The notes beneath the pieces were generated by a model. That model was not told the origin of the DNA, did not search any database, and saw only the letters and a program-made list of their open reading frames with translations. The translations under genes and the position numbers were made by a program. A stretch of DNA of 64,000 bases from Larix kaempferi (taxonomy: Eukaryota; Streptophyta; Pinopsida; Pinales; Pinaceae), in NCBI GenBank assembly GCA_027924585.1, contig BSBM01000597.1, positions 1,509,501 to 1,573,500 of the forward strand, given 5' to 3'. This document shows, in pieces, positions 35,824 to 45,854 of this stretch (position 1 is the first letter of the stretch; every line of letters starts with the position of its first letter).

Positions 35824-36030
35824 TGGGATGATCAATCCCTCTCACTTTAAGACACCTCTCATGTCTATGGATGATGCAATCCAGATCTACTTATAGGATG
35901 ATCAATCCTGATCCATTTAAGACACCTCTCATGTCTATGGACGATGTAGTCCAGATCTACTTACAGGATGATCAATTCTGATCCTTTTAAGACACCTCTC
36001 ATGTCTATGGACGATGTAGTCCAGATCAAT
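35824..36030 (-). repeat. Copia array B, three units of about 70 bp
   Basis: The unit contains GATGATCAATC, AAGACACCTCTCATGTCTATGG and GATGTAGTCCAGATCTACTT. The central part is shared with array C, so C probably arose from B by loss of the ATGATCAAT segment. Confidence 0.85.
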
Positions 36031-36375
36031 TCAATACATCTCTCATGTCTAAGGACGATGTAGTCCTGATCCATTTAAGACACCTCTCATGTCTAAGGAC
36101 GATGCAGTCCTTGATCCATTTAAGACACCTCTCATGTCTAAGGATGATGCAGTCCTTGATCCATTTAAGACACCTCTCATGTCGAAGGACGATGCAGTCC
36201 TTGATCCATTTAAGACACCTCTCATGTTGAAGGACGACGCAGTCCTTGATCCATTTAAGACACCTCTCATGTCTAAGGACGATGCAGTCCTTGATCCATT
36301 TAAGACACCTCTCATGTCTAAGGATGATGCAGTACTTGATCCATTTAAGACAACTCTCATGTATAAGGATGATGC
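36025..36375 (-). repeat. Copia array C, about eight units of 45 bp
   Basis: The unit is exactly 45 bp (GTCTAAGGACGATGCAGTCC followed by TTGATCCATTTAAGACACCT and CTCAT), so all six frames stay open or closed together. The minus frame 36360-36049 encodes a 15-aa repeat MRGVLNGSRTASSLD. The plus frame 36089-36397 encodes another 15-aa repeat. High unit identity suggests recent expansion or homogenisation. Confidence 0.92.
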
Positions 36376-36520
36376 AGTCCTATCACGTACATTTTGAAAT
36401 AACCGTTCAGGGACGATGCGGTCCTATCACGTACATTTTGAACTAACTGTTCAGGGACGATGCGGTCCTATCACATACATTTTGAACTAACCATTCAGGG
36501 ATGATGCAGTCCTATCATCC
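36376..36520 (-). repeat. Copia array D, three to four units of about 44 bp
   Basis: The unit has TCCTATCACGTACATTTTGA, AYAACCGTTCAGGGACGATGC and GG. It shares the GGACGATGC.GTCCT core with arrays B and C. Confidence 0.85.
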
Positions 36521-36552
36521 ACTTAGAAAAAGTCTAAGGACCACACATTGAC

Positions 36553-36786
36553 TTAATCGTCGGAACAGGTAACCCCATCATCGACCTCATCATCAAAACA
36601 GATAATCTCATCATCGACCTCATCGTCGGAACAGGTAACCTCATCATCGACCTCATCGTCGGAATAGATAACCTCATCATCAACTTCATCATCGGAACAG
36701 ATAACCTCATCAGTATTCTTATCAATATAGGTATCCACATCATCGACCTTACCGTCGATGCAGGCAATCTCATCATCATCGACCAT
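36553..36786 (-). repeat. Copia array E, about seven 30-bp units coding an acidic repeat
   Basis: The minus frame 36786-36553 reads a 10-aa unit close to DDEVDDEVTCS, giving an extremely Asp/Glu-rich peptide. It lies just downstream of the RNase H end and is in the same frame as the array C ORF. Whether it was ever translated is unknown: the pol frame has already ended. Confidence 0.85.
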
Positions 36787-36829
36787 ATCACTCCCCCTTT
36801 CAAGGAGGGTCCTTTTGAACTACACCAAG

Positions 36830-39310
36830 CTTGTCTCAGAAATACTCAAACTTTACTCAAGACAGAGCTTTGGTCAATATATCAACAACTTGTTAGTCAG
36901 TGCTCACATACTCGAACTTGATAGCTCCTTTCTGTACCATATCTCATATGTAAAAATATCGGATCTCTATATTATTTGACTTATCATGGAACACTGGATT
37001 CTCTGTCATCTTGATACAACTCTGGTTGTCACACAGGATCACAGTGGGGTCCATCTCTAAGTCAAATAATACTGATAACAACTTCCGAAGCCATATCGCT
37101 TCACAACTAGCAGAGCAAACAACAATATATTCCGCTTTAGCTGTGCTGAGAGCCACACTAGACTACTTCCTGCTAAACCACGAGAACATGGAAGATCCTA
37201 GACAATAACATCCTCCCGATGTGCTCTTCCCGTCTGATACAATCTGAAGTCATGATATCCAAGATAACATTTACCAAAGTCCATCGTACCTTTTAGGTAC
37301 CTCATCACATGCTTTGCAGCAATCAGGTGAACACATCTAGGTTCTACTAGATACTGAATCAAGGTGTTCACAGCAAAGCATATATCTGGCCTGGTATTTG
37401 TCAGATACATCAATGACCCAATAATTTGTCTATACAAAGCTATATCCACTAACTCTGATGAGTCATTAGCTAACATCTTCAAGTTGGAATCCATGGGTGT
37501 GGCCATGGATTTTCATTCCAACATATCAAATCTTTTCAAGATTTCTATCGCATACTTTCCTTGGTTGAGAAAGATTCCTTTTGGGCCTTTCCAAACTTGC
37601 AAACCTCGGAAGTAATGCATCAATCCGAGATCTTTCATTTCAAATTCTGCGGAGAGATCCTTCTTGCACTCGATAATCTGTTTCTCATTTCCAGTCAGAA
37701 ATAGATCATCCACATATAGCAATAATATGACAGGTTCATCATCCATAACTTTGAGATAAAGATTAGTATCAACTTTACTTTTGGTAAAGCCCAAGCTTGT
37801 CAAGAAACTATCAATTTTTCCATCCCAAGCCCTGGGAGCTTGTTTCAACCCATACAAAGCCTTCTTTAGTTTGCATACGTGGGTTCTTCTATTTTCAACC
37901 TCAAATCCTTGTGGTTGTTCTATGTACACTTCCTCCTCAATCACACCATTCAGGAAAGCTATCTTCACATCCATTTGGTGTAATTCCCACTTCATCATGG
38001 ATGCAAGTGCCATGATGGTTCTAATGGAAGTTTACCTTGCAACTGGTGCAAATGTGTCTTCATAGTCAATTCCCTTTTTCTAAGAGAATCCTCTGGCCAC
38101 AAACCTTGCCTTATACTTTTCAATGCTACCATCCGCAACATGCTTTATCTTGTATATCCATTTGGAGGATACCACACTTTTGTCCTTGGTTTGGGAACTA
38201 TATCCCAAACATCATTCTTCATTATTGACTGGTACTCCTCTGTCATTGCCTCCACCCACTCTTTCTCATGAGATGCTTCTTCATAACTAGTGGGTTCTTG
38301 ATCTACAAGATCACACATCAAAGCCATATAGCTAGAGAATGTCTTTGGTTTCTTGCTCACTCTAGTGGAGCCTTTAGGAGCTCTATACTTTTTTGCTCCT
38401 TGTATAATGTCTCTTTCCCATGCTGGCTTTCTCTTTCTTGATATGTTTGTGGGAGGGGGTTCTTGTGGTTCCACCATGTCATGATATTCAGGTGTTATAT
38501 CTTCAGGTGTGGGTGCAGCTTCTCTAATTCTGAGAGGTGCAACTTCCTCATATACTTCTTCATACTGGAACTTCCTAGATCTCTTGAGAGCTGCCTCTTC
38601 ATCAAATGTCACATCCCTACTTATATCCATATGATGGAATCCTGGGATGTATATTTTGAATGCTTTGGATGTTTCACAATATCCAACAAATATTCCCTTC
38701 TTCCCAGAAGGATCCAACTTGGTTCTCTTTTCTTTTGGAATGTGAATGTATACCAGGAATCCAAATATTTTGAGGTGACTTAACTCAAGCTTCTTCCCTG
38801 TGAACACTTCTTCCGGGGTCTTGAAATCAAGAGCACTATGAGATAGTCTATTCTGCACATAGAATGTTGTCCTGGCTCCTTCATCCCATAGATACATAGG
38901 TAGGTCTTGATCATGTATCATTGTCTTTACTGCTTCCATAATGGTTCTATTCTTTCTCTCCGCAACACCATTTTGTTGAGGATTGTAGGGAGTGGTTAGT
39001 TTCCTCTTGATTCCAGCTTCTTTACAAAAGACTTCAAAATCCTTTGAAGTGTATTCTCCACCATTATCTGCCCTGAGTATTTTGATCTTCTTTTCAGAAA
39101 GATTTTCTATCAAGGCTTTGAATTCCTTGAATTTCCCAAAGACTTCATCTTTTCCTTTTAGGAAATATATCCAAGTCTTCCTTGAGTAGTCATCAATGAA
39201 TGTAAGGTAATATTCAAATCCACTTAAGGATGTGAAGGGCATTGGTCCACATACATCTGAATGGATCAACTCCAAAGTACTTTTAGTCTTTGTCTCACTC
39301 TTTGAAATGG
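36830..39310 (-). pseudogene. Copia pol: integrase, RT, RNase H
   Basis: The integrase core at 39275-38750 shows IDDYSRKTW, RADNGGEYTS and NPQQNGVAERKN, so the DDE residues are present. Its C-terminal region runs on to 38145. RT follows after a frameshift near 38150: MDVKIAFLNG, VCKLKKALYGLKQAPRAW and the catalytic LLLYVDDLFLTG (about 37720). RNase H lies at 37290-36850 with STAKAEYIV and CDNQSCIK. Several stops and at least one frameshift (38150, 37510, 37200) make it inactive. These enzymes would copy the element RNA into cDNA in the virus-like particle and integrate it. Confidence 0.9.
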
Positions 39311-40020
39311 GTTCCTAATATTCTTTCCTTTTGCACATCCTTTACATGTGCCTTTATGATCAATATTCAAATTTGGTAGTCCTATAACTACCTTGCTTAC
39401 ATGAGGTAATGCTTTGTAGTTAATGTGAGCAAGCCTCCTATTCCATAGCTCACTAGGGCTAGTGGCCTCATGAACAAGGGCAACTTCTGGATGACCCTTG
39501 AGTTTCTATAGTCCCCCTTCCTAGTCACCAATAAAAATTGTATCCTCAATTGATTTTCCTTTGGACAACATGAGTACTTGTCCATCTATGAATGCAACCC
39601 TATAACCTTTCTTATCCAATGCTGAGATGGAAATTAAGTTCTTCTTCAAACCTGGTACATATAGGATTTTCTTCATCTTCAATGAAGTTCTAGAATCAAG
39701 CTTGTAGCTTGCTTAACCAATTCCCTTGATGGGACATTGATAGTCATCTCCCAAAGATACCTTCTGTGGAGAGGTCTTTTCTTCCAGAATTGAGAGAGTC
39801 TTCTTTTGTCCTGTCATGTGCTTTGAAGCACCACTATCAATGAGCCATGTATCTTCTCCAGGTGTTACTGACCCCAAGAGTGCAGAGAATAGAACATACT
39901 CTTCTGCATCTTCTTATTCTACTTTAGCTCTCTTCCTTTTAGGCCTTTCCTCTTATTCTTCTTCACTATCATCTTCTGCTAGATGTGCATGATGTCTTTT
40001 GTGAAGATTCTTCTTCGAAG
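39310..40020 (-). pseudogene. Copia protease and pre-integrase zinc domain
   Basis: Minus strand. The aspartic protease motif WLIDSGASKHMTG is at about 39848-39808. Then comes SISALDKKGYRV and the GAG-pre-integrase region LWNRRLAHINYKALPHVSKV with CKGCAKGKN (about 39450-39330), the HHCC zinc module that precedes the integrase core. Stops at several points (for example in the segments at 39930 and 39715) interrupt the frame. Confidence 0.8.
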
Positions 40021-40039
40021 GAAAATTTCTAACAAAGTG

Positions 40040-40828
40040 TCATGGTTTGTGACAACTATAACATTTAACTAAGGAGAGTTCTCTTTCTGTACTTACTCCT
40101 TTCTTTTGAAATCTATGTGGAGGATGTGACCTTTTAAGGCCATTCTTCTTGGAATTGAAATGACTCCTTCTTCTTCTGGTGTGAGTGGCCAAAGCTTGGT
40201 CATCTTCTTTGAGCAAGGCTTCTCTATTGGCTACTCTAGCCTCTTCTTGAATGCAATCCTCCCATACTACATCAAACTTCATACTTTCTTTTCTTGCACA
40301 CATGGTTTGGATGAATGACTCCCAAGGTCTAGTGAGACCATTGGGAGCAGTCATGACTAGTTCATATTCATCAAGGGTGTCTCCAATGGCTTCTAGTTGT
40401 TCCTTGAACTGGGAGACCCTTGTGAAAAAATATTGAATAGATTCTCCTTTATTCATTTTGGTGTTCTTCAATTGAGTTCTCAAATTCATCTTTCTGTTGA
40501 TGTTCCTCCCTTCATACATTCTTCCTAGGGCATCATACATTTCCTTTGGGGTCTTCTTGGATGCCACTTGGGGAATCAAGTGGTACTTGATAGAATTAGC
40601 AATGATTCTCTTTTCCCTAATCAAGTCCTTCTTATACTTCTCTTTGGCTTCATCTTCCGCAGGTTCTGCAACCTCATCTTTGATATATTGGGTGAGATCA
40701 TTCTCTTCAAGAATGAGACCAATCCTATATTTCCATGCCCGGAAATTCTCTATACCCTCTAGCTTGTCTTCAAGCTTAGTGCTTGGAGCCATCTTATCCA
40801 AGAGGCCACATAAATTGAAGTTTCTCAA
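40040..40828 (-). pseudogene. Copia gag
   Basis: 262-aa ORF on the minus strand. The likely true start is the second methionine (MAPSTKLEDKLEGIENFRAW, about 40792). The UBN2/gag core follows: Y..LGRMYEGRNINRKMNLR, GESIQYFFTRVSQFKEQL and LTRPWESFIQTM. A basic linker leads to the zinc knuckle CYSCHKP-stop-HFVRNF. The stop replaces the usual residue before His and the last Cys has become Phe, so the CCHC is destroyed. Gag forms the particle and binds RNA. A leader of about 400 nt separates it from the PBS. Confidence 0.88.
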
Positions 40829-41231
40829 AAGATAGAATAAAACTTACCCGGAGATGTGCTTGATTGAATTGAGATGACTGGTGTACTCTGCTTCTGGAAA
40901 CTTCAACTTTTCACCCTTCAAATATGATCAGCAACTTTTGGATCTGCAACAGAATTTCTGGTTTTTTGGTTCGCACTTTTTCTGGTTTACTGGTGCACAG
41001 GTGCGCAGTTTTTCTGGTTTTCTGGTCCAGAAGTCAAACTAGGGTTTGACAAAGCCCGGGGTTCTACCCACTCAAAAAGTTCAATCTAGGGCTCATAATT
41101 TCAATTTTTAGGAGGAGAATCCATCCATGCTCTCAGAATCCAAAAATTTCAACTTTTGCAGAAACCCTAATTTTCACTGGAGGAGGAGAGAGAGTTATTT
41201 TCACCTTGTGAAAGATGTCCTATTCAGGCTA

Positions 41232-41243
41232 GCTCTGATACCA
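41232..41243 (-). other. Copia primer binding site (tRNA-Met)
   Basis: Minus-strand TGGTATCAGAGC, exactly the initiator tRNA-Met-complementary PBS common in plant retrotransposons, touching the 5' LTR with no spacer. Confidence 0.92.
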
Positions 41244-41741
41244 TGTTAAGTTTAGCCTAAATTTACAAGCAAGATCAATGAAAGAAACACAATCACAAGA
41301 TAGACAAATATTTACCCTGGGAAACCCTTATGGCGTAGAAAACCCAACAAAGCTTTCCTCAATATAGATAATCAACCAATACAAAGATGTAGTCCCCAAA
41401 CAAGAGCTCCTTCTCCTCCTATGCAGATCTCTCTCTCCTATGCGCAATAAACAAGTGAGTGAATGAGTGATAAGTGAGGAACACACCTCCTCTACTTATA
41501 CTCATCTTTTAATTGACTTTTCACCCTAACTGGGCCGACCTCTCCTAAGAGAGTCTAATAACCCTTAAACAGCTAACTCAGGGCTGATCCCACATGGGAG
41601 ATATAATAACCCTAGTTACCACATTCTCTCGGAGGAATAAACATCTTCGAATTATACAATAGGGTCTCCACGGAAGAATGAAACATCTCCAGAATAATAA
41701 AGTACAAATATAATCTTCTTAGAAGTTACAATATCTCAACA
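41244..41741 (-). repeat. Copia 5' LTR
   Basis: 498 bp, TGTTAAG...CTCAACA on the plus strand. It is flanked on the right by AATTT (41742-41746), which matches 34722-34726. Confidence 0.92.
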
Positions 41742-43190
41742 AATTTCCTTGAGAGAAGAAAAAAGTAGAACACCCCGAAGGGCCAATAACTCAACCCCTG
41801 TATTCCTACTTGTACCACAACCAATCCATAATAAGAAATATTGCTTATTTGAAACTCTGATCATAATACTAGCTCCACATTATCTAGATTGTGCAACACC
41901 ATCAAAGTAACTGATAGTAAAAATCTTGTATGACAGGCTCCTTCCAAATTCTGTGTTTTTCGTGTAACTGATTTCTGTGGTAGTCATTGAACAAGACTAG
42001 GATTTTATAACAAACCACTTGAGAATTTTGTTGAATATCCTAAAAAATCAAATCATTCATATATTTCCATATACCCCAGCTAACAAAGGAAGGAAACTCC
42101 TTAAATTAAGGAAAATATTTTGTCCAATATTCCAAATTATCATTAAAGGAAAACCAAGGCCAATCACTAGAAATATGTAGACCTCCTAGAACTTCATACC
42201 AAACTTTTCTAGTAAAAAAACAATTCACAAATAGATGATTTACGGATTTTGATTCCTTCCTACATAATACACAAATATTTGGACCTTCAAAACCTCTTAT
42301 GTTCAAGTTGTCCTAGGTCAGAATACTATTTTCCAAACTGAGCCATACGAAGCATTTCACTTTCAGGGGAATATTCCATTTCCACAATTTTTTGTACCAC
42401 CATTTATCAACAACATCAATAGCAGTAGAAGTGATGGCCTCATAAGCAATCTTAGCACTAACTTGATAAATAGATTCCATTCCTCTTCATCAGATAATCT
42501 AATCCCAAGATGGTTTAAACCTATGATAAATAGATTCCATTCCTTGAAAAGACTACATGTGATCCCCAATCACCTGCAGATAGCCAATAAGAAGACAAGC
42601 CATCCATCAAATTTTTAACATGTGTTAATATGTAGCAGCCTCAACCCACAAGATGAGAGATAAGTGGTTGTGATAGCTTGTACATATTATCCCCTACCAT
42701 AAAAGGATCAATTCCTAGGTGAATCATTCTCCCATTCCCAACTTTCCAATATAACCAGGAACCCAACCATGGAAAGGATTTCAGAATACCATTGCAAAAA
42801 TTTGAAGCTTTAGTAATAGATTTTCTAGGATTTCTAATCCACTCCACAACATGCTTATTCTTTAGATATTTAGAATGAAGAATTTAATTCCACAATCCAG
42901 AGCCAAATAGGCACCTCCACAAGCTTTTAAGACTCATAGCCAAACTGAACCATGAGAGATTTTTTATGCCCCATCCTCGACCCAGGAACTTTGGTAAATA
43001 GATTCTTTCCCAATTAACTAGGTGTATCTTAGCTTTATTAATATTCCTATACCATAAGAACCGCATCATTTTTTTTCTCATATAGTGTAAGATGGGCACA
43101 TGCATTTTGTAATGTCTCTCCCATCCTACCAAGGAAATGGAGAGAACACTACTGCTAATGTTGGACATCTAGTCCCATTCTTAGCAAATA
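41742..43190 (-). pseudogene. LINE ORF2 C-terminal part: RT thumb, zf-RVT, RNase H
   Basis: Minus strand. 43168-42884 carries FLWYRNINKAKIHLVNWERI and GWGIKNLSWFSLAMSLKSLW, the segment after the RT catalytic core in plant L1. 42847-42641 has SWLYWKVGNGRMIHLGIDPF. 42306-42106 is the zinc-binding zf-RVT domain (CVLCRKESKSVNHLFVNC). RNase H begins at about 41990 and is cut by the copia at 41742, resuming at 34721. The upstream RT and endonuclease are missing beyond 43190. A local duplication (ATAAATAGATTCCATTCC, 42467 and 42525) and stops are present. Confidence 0.8.
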
Positions 43191-43429
43191 AGCATTCACA
43201 TAATATATAAAAGAATGGGAATATGAAGATGTATACATATAAGAAACACAATAGAATTAATTCAATTACACATCTAACATACAGTCAAGATATTCATGAT
43301 AACATCAAGAAATACATTGCAGAATTAACACATTAAGAGAGTACTTATCTTAAAACAAAGTAGCTCCGAGCAACTGGCTATGCAACTGCAACGTTCCACC
43401 CATCCATAGGCGAGTGTGCTCTTCAATCT

Positions 43430-43449
43430 TTCCGCACCAATGCCACTTG
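43430..43449 (-). other. Possible LTR/PBS junction
   Basis: Minus-strand TGGCATTGGTGCGG lies two bases left of a plus-strand TGTTGACAC, the layout seen at the two proven minus-strand 5' LTRs in this window. I do not recognise the tRNA and find no partner LTR. Treat it as a weak lead. Confidence 0.2.
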
Positions 43450-43619
43450 TTGACACTATATTTGAAAATACTCAAACCCTAAATTTTTTTTCAAAAATAT
43501 CCAAAAGAAGTGAATTTACTACAGATGGGTTGAAATAAAGGGTCATAATACAAAAACAACAAAGAAAAACCTACATATGCAAAATCCGAAAGTAATTATC
43601 GAAGAGGTTAAGTCTTAGC

Positions 43620-44220
43620 GCAGTTTCAATGGCGGAGATGACAATAATAGAGATCAACGGCTGTCGTGGTTTCCCGCACCGCCCAAAAGATCGTTTGCAA
43701 ATGTTGGAGAGTGGTTGCGGACATAATACCGCCGGGTACGTGTCATATTCTCATTGATCCACATCAACGTGATAGTGGTATCACAAACCACTACAATGCC
43801 GTGCGGAACCACCAAAGGATAATGCGGGGCGGGCCATAGCACGTGGAAAGATTCAGAAGGCGCTAGGGAATACGCCACATGTAGATATAAATCGGAGGGA
43901 CGATATACATTGGGACAAAATCGACGGCCAAGATTCATCCGCATCATGGGAAGTGCGCACTCAGTAGAAGAAAGAGCGGTTGCAGCAATTAAACCACTCT
44001 AACAGGTGTCAGAAAATGGTTGATCCGCACACAGTAAAATCCGGAGAAGAAAACTGTTATTGGGATCGCGGATACCACCATGGGAAATAAAGGGACGCAA
44101 GATCTAACGGCTCAAATCAAAAGGCTCGTGATCAATGGTTGGATATAAAGTACATTCGGAAAGCTGCCAAAAAGTTAAGCAAAAAGGCTTATATAAAACA
44201 AAAGGGTTTCAAATAACGAC
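43620..44220 (+). promoter_or_regulatory. GC-richer promoter-like region with TATA box
   Basis: About 550 bp of much more balanced base composition than its surroundings, containing a G-box-like GCACGTGG (43839) and a TATATAAAA box at 44190-44198. The first AUG of the downstream ORF pair follows at 44370, about 170 nt after the TATA. This arrangement suggests it drives that transcript. A minus-strand ORF of 97 aa (43654-43947) is probably a compositional by-product. Confidence 0.45.
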
Positions 44221-44369
44221 ATTGTGTCTATGTGTCGCTATCCCTGGGAGCTCTGAAGACTGGTGGAAATCAACAATTGCGACAGAAGGATAAAGACGTG
44301 TCTATACAGGTAGGGTCTGGTGACTTGGCCCACATTTTTAACGGAATTTTGTTTGTAGAAACGATTTAA

Positions 44370-45854
44370 ATGGAAACTGTACATGATGTAGTTGTTTTTA
44401 AATCAAAAGAAGCCCTAGAAGATAGAGATGGGGACATTCATGATACCCTAATCAGGTTACCAGTCGCTGAAGTTAAACTTAAGTTGTCTAAATTATTAGA
44501 AGAAGGTATAGACATGCACAGAGTCCACCAGTCATCCTTGTTAGCCTTCTGCCCGGACCAAATCCCATCTTTTCCAGAATTTGTGTCGTGGTGTGTTGAG
44601 AATTATTCCAGACAAGAAAGAACTATTTTAGATAGTCGAAAAACCAGAGTCGTTTGCAAAATAGAGCCTGCCGTAATAATTAAAGCCCTAGAAATAGAAT
44701 TTTCCCAAACCCTCGAGTCTGAGATTTTTTCTGAAACTTCTGTTATTTAATATTATCATCAAATCCTTCAAGATGATAGAGAATTTTTTTTGTCCACGTG
44801 TCTTAAACCAGAAACCAACATTTCAGATATTATGTACCCTATAGATATCAATTTATTTGATGAAAATACCCAGTTGGTTCTCACATTGTTGGCTTTAATC
44901 CTAGGGTTCGATACATACATGTATGTAATTGAGTTTCAGTTAAGTCTTTTGTATAAAATGAGTACAATTCAGTCAGGGATTGATGAAAATCAAATTCCTC
45001 GACTTAATTTTGAAGAATTTTTGACCGAGAAGATTCATGATCAGATGGTCAATTTCCCCACTTTGAGGCATTTCAGATTTCAGTCTTTTTTGATGAAAAT
45101 GATCATGGTGGCCAGTCATGAAGAGTTACAATTCCCTGAGATCATTTTCACAAAGTTATTAGAAAATAACATGTTTAATTACATAAATCATATGCTCTCT
45201 GAGATTTACAGAATGATTTTTGGTGAAAAATTGCCTAGAGTATTACCAGAAATGCAAGCATGTATGCAATTGAGCGCAAAGTACACTGTAGGAGATTGGT
45301 TCTTGTCAAAGGATAGTACAGTGATCAGATTATATGCTTTCAAACATAAACCCTATGTTTTACCAGCATTTCTTACCTTAAGGGTTTTTGCTTTGGAGTT
45401 CCCGAGACAAAAGTTAATTGTTGAGGATAATAATTTTTTGCTTTTCAAACAAGCAACAGATATCAAGTATCCATTCACACTTGGCCCATTCACAGTGAAG
45501 AATAAAAACGCTGCTATTTATATAGAGAAATTATTGAAAGATATGGGTTTTGAGACAGATATGGCTATTGAGTATGATCCGTTAAACATAATATCAAAAC
45601 GGAGAACGGATCATTGCATCAAAGCGTTAAATCATCAGATGATTGAGGGAATGTTTGATAGAGCCAATTGGCTGGAGTATAAGGAAGAAATTATTCCAGA
45701 TTCACATGATAAGGAAATGATATTGACAGATGCAACAACAGAGGCAGAAAGCACGATGAATACTTCAATGGTGGGGTTTAAAAGACCCATACAAGATGTA
45801 ATGAACATTGAAAGTGAAGGAGCAGAAAAAAGGGAAAAAATTGAAAATGGATGA
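44370..45854 (+). pseudogene. Unassigned ORF1 of two-ORF cassette (about 494 aa, one stop)
   Basis: One frame stays open from ATG 44370 to TGA 45852 except for a TAA at codon 127 (44748-44750); the downstream part is open from 44751. Composition is that of a globular protein. N-terminal half: HQSSLLAFCPDQIPSFPEFV and DSRKTRVVCKIEPAVIIKAL. Middle: PTLRHFRFQSFLMKMIMVAS and YTVGDWFLSKDSTVIRLYAF. The C-terminal 60 residues are acidic and probably disordered. No zinc knuckle, protease, polymerase or nuclease motif. It could be a structural (gag- or capsid-like) protein of an unknown element. Its end overlaps ORF2 by eight bases. No LTRs are found around the pair. I do not recognise the family. Confidence 0.55.

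Larger units (their letters stand above)
34727..41741 (-). mobile_element. Complete Ty1/copia retrotransposon, degenerate
   Basis: About 7.0 kb on the minus strand: 5' LTR 41244-41741, tRNA-Met PBS 41232-41243, gag-pol 40828-36830, repeat arrays 36790-35400, PPT 35229-35237, 3' LTR 34727-35228, TSD AATTT. The two LTRs differ at about ten positions in the first 240 bases by eye, so insertion is moderately old. The order gag, protease, integrase, RT, RNase H is diagnostic of copia. The element lies in the RNase H region of a minus-strand LINE. Confidence 0.92.

Noticed and set aside
36025-36375. Regular 45-bp repeats that resemble a CRISPR array
   Set aside because: Units are contiguous without unique spacers, lie inside a plant copia element and show tandem-duplication variants.
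43166-43190. TGTTGGACATC as the start of a further LTR
   Set aside because: No matching end, PBS or second copy found; it falls at the LINE truncation point.
43654-43947. 97-aa minus-strand ORF as a gene
   Set aside because: It has no recognisable domain and sits in a GC-richer promoter-like region where open frames are more likely by chance.
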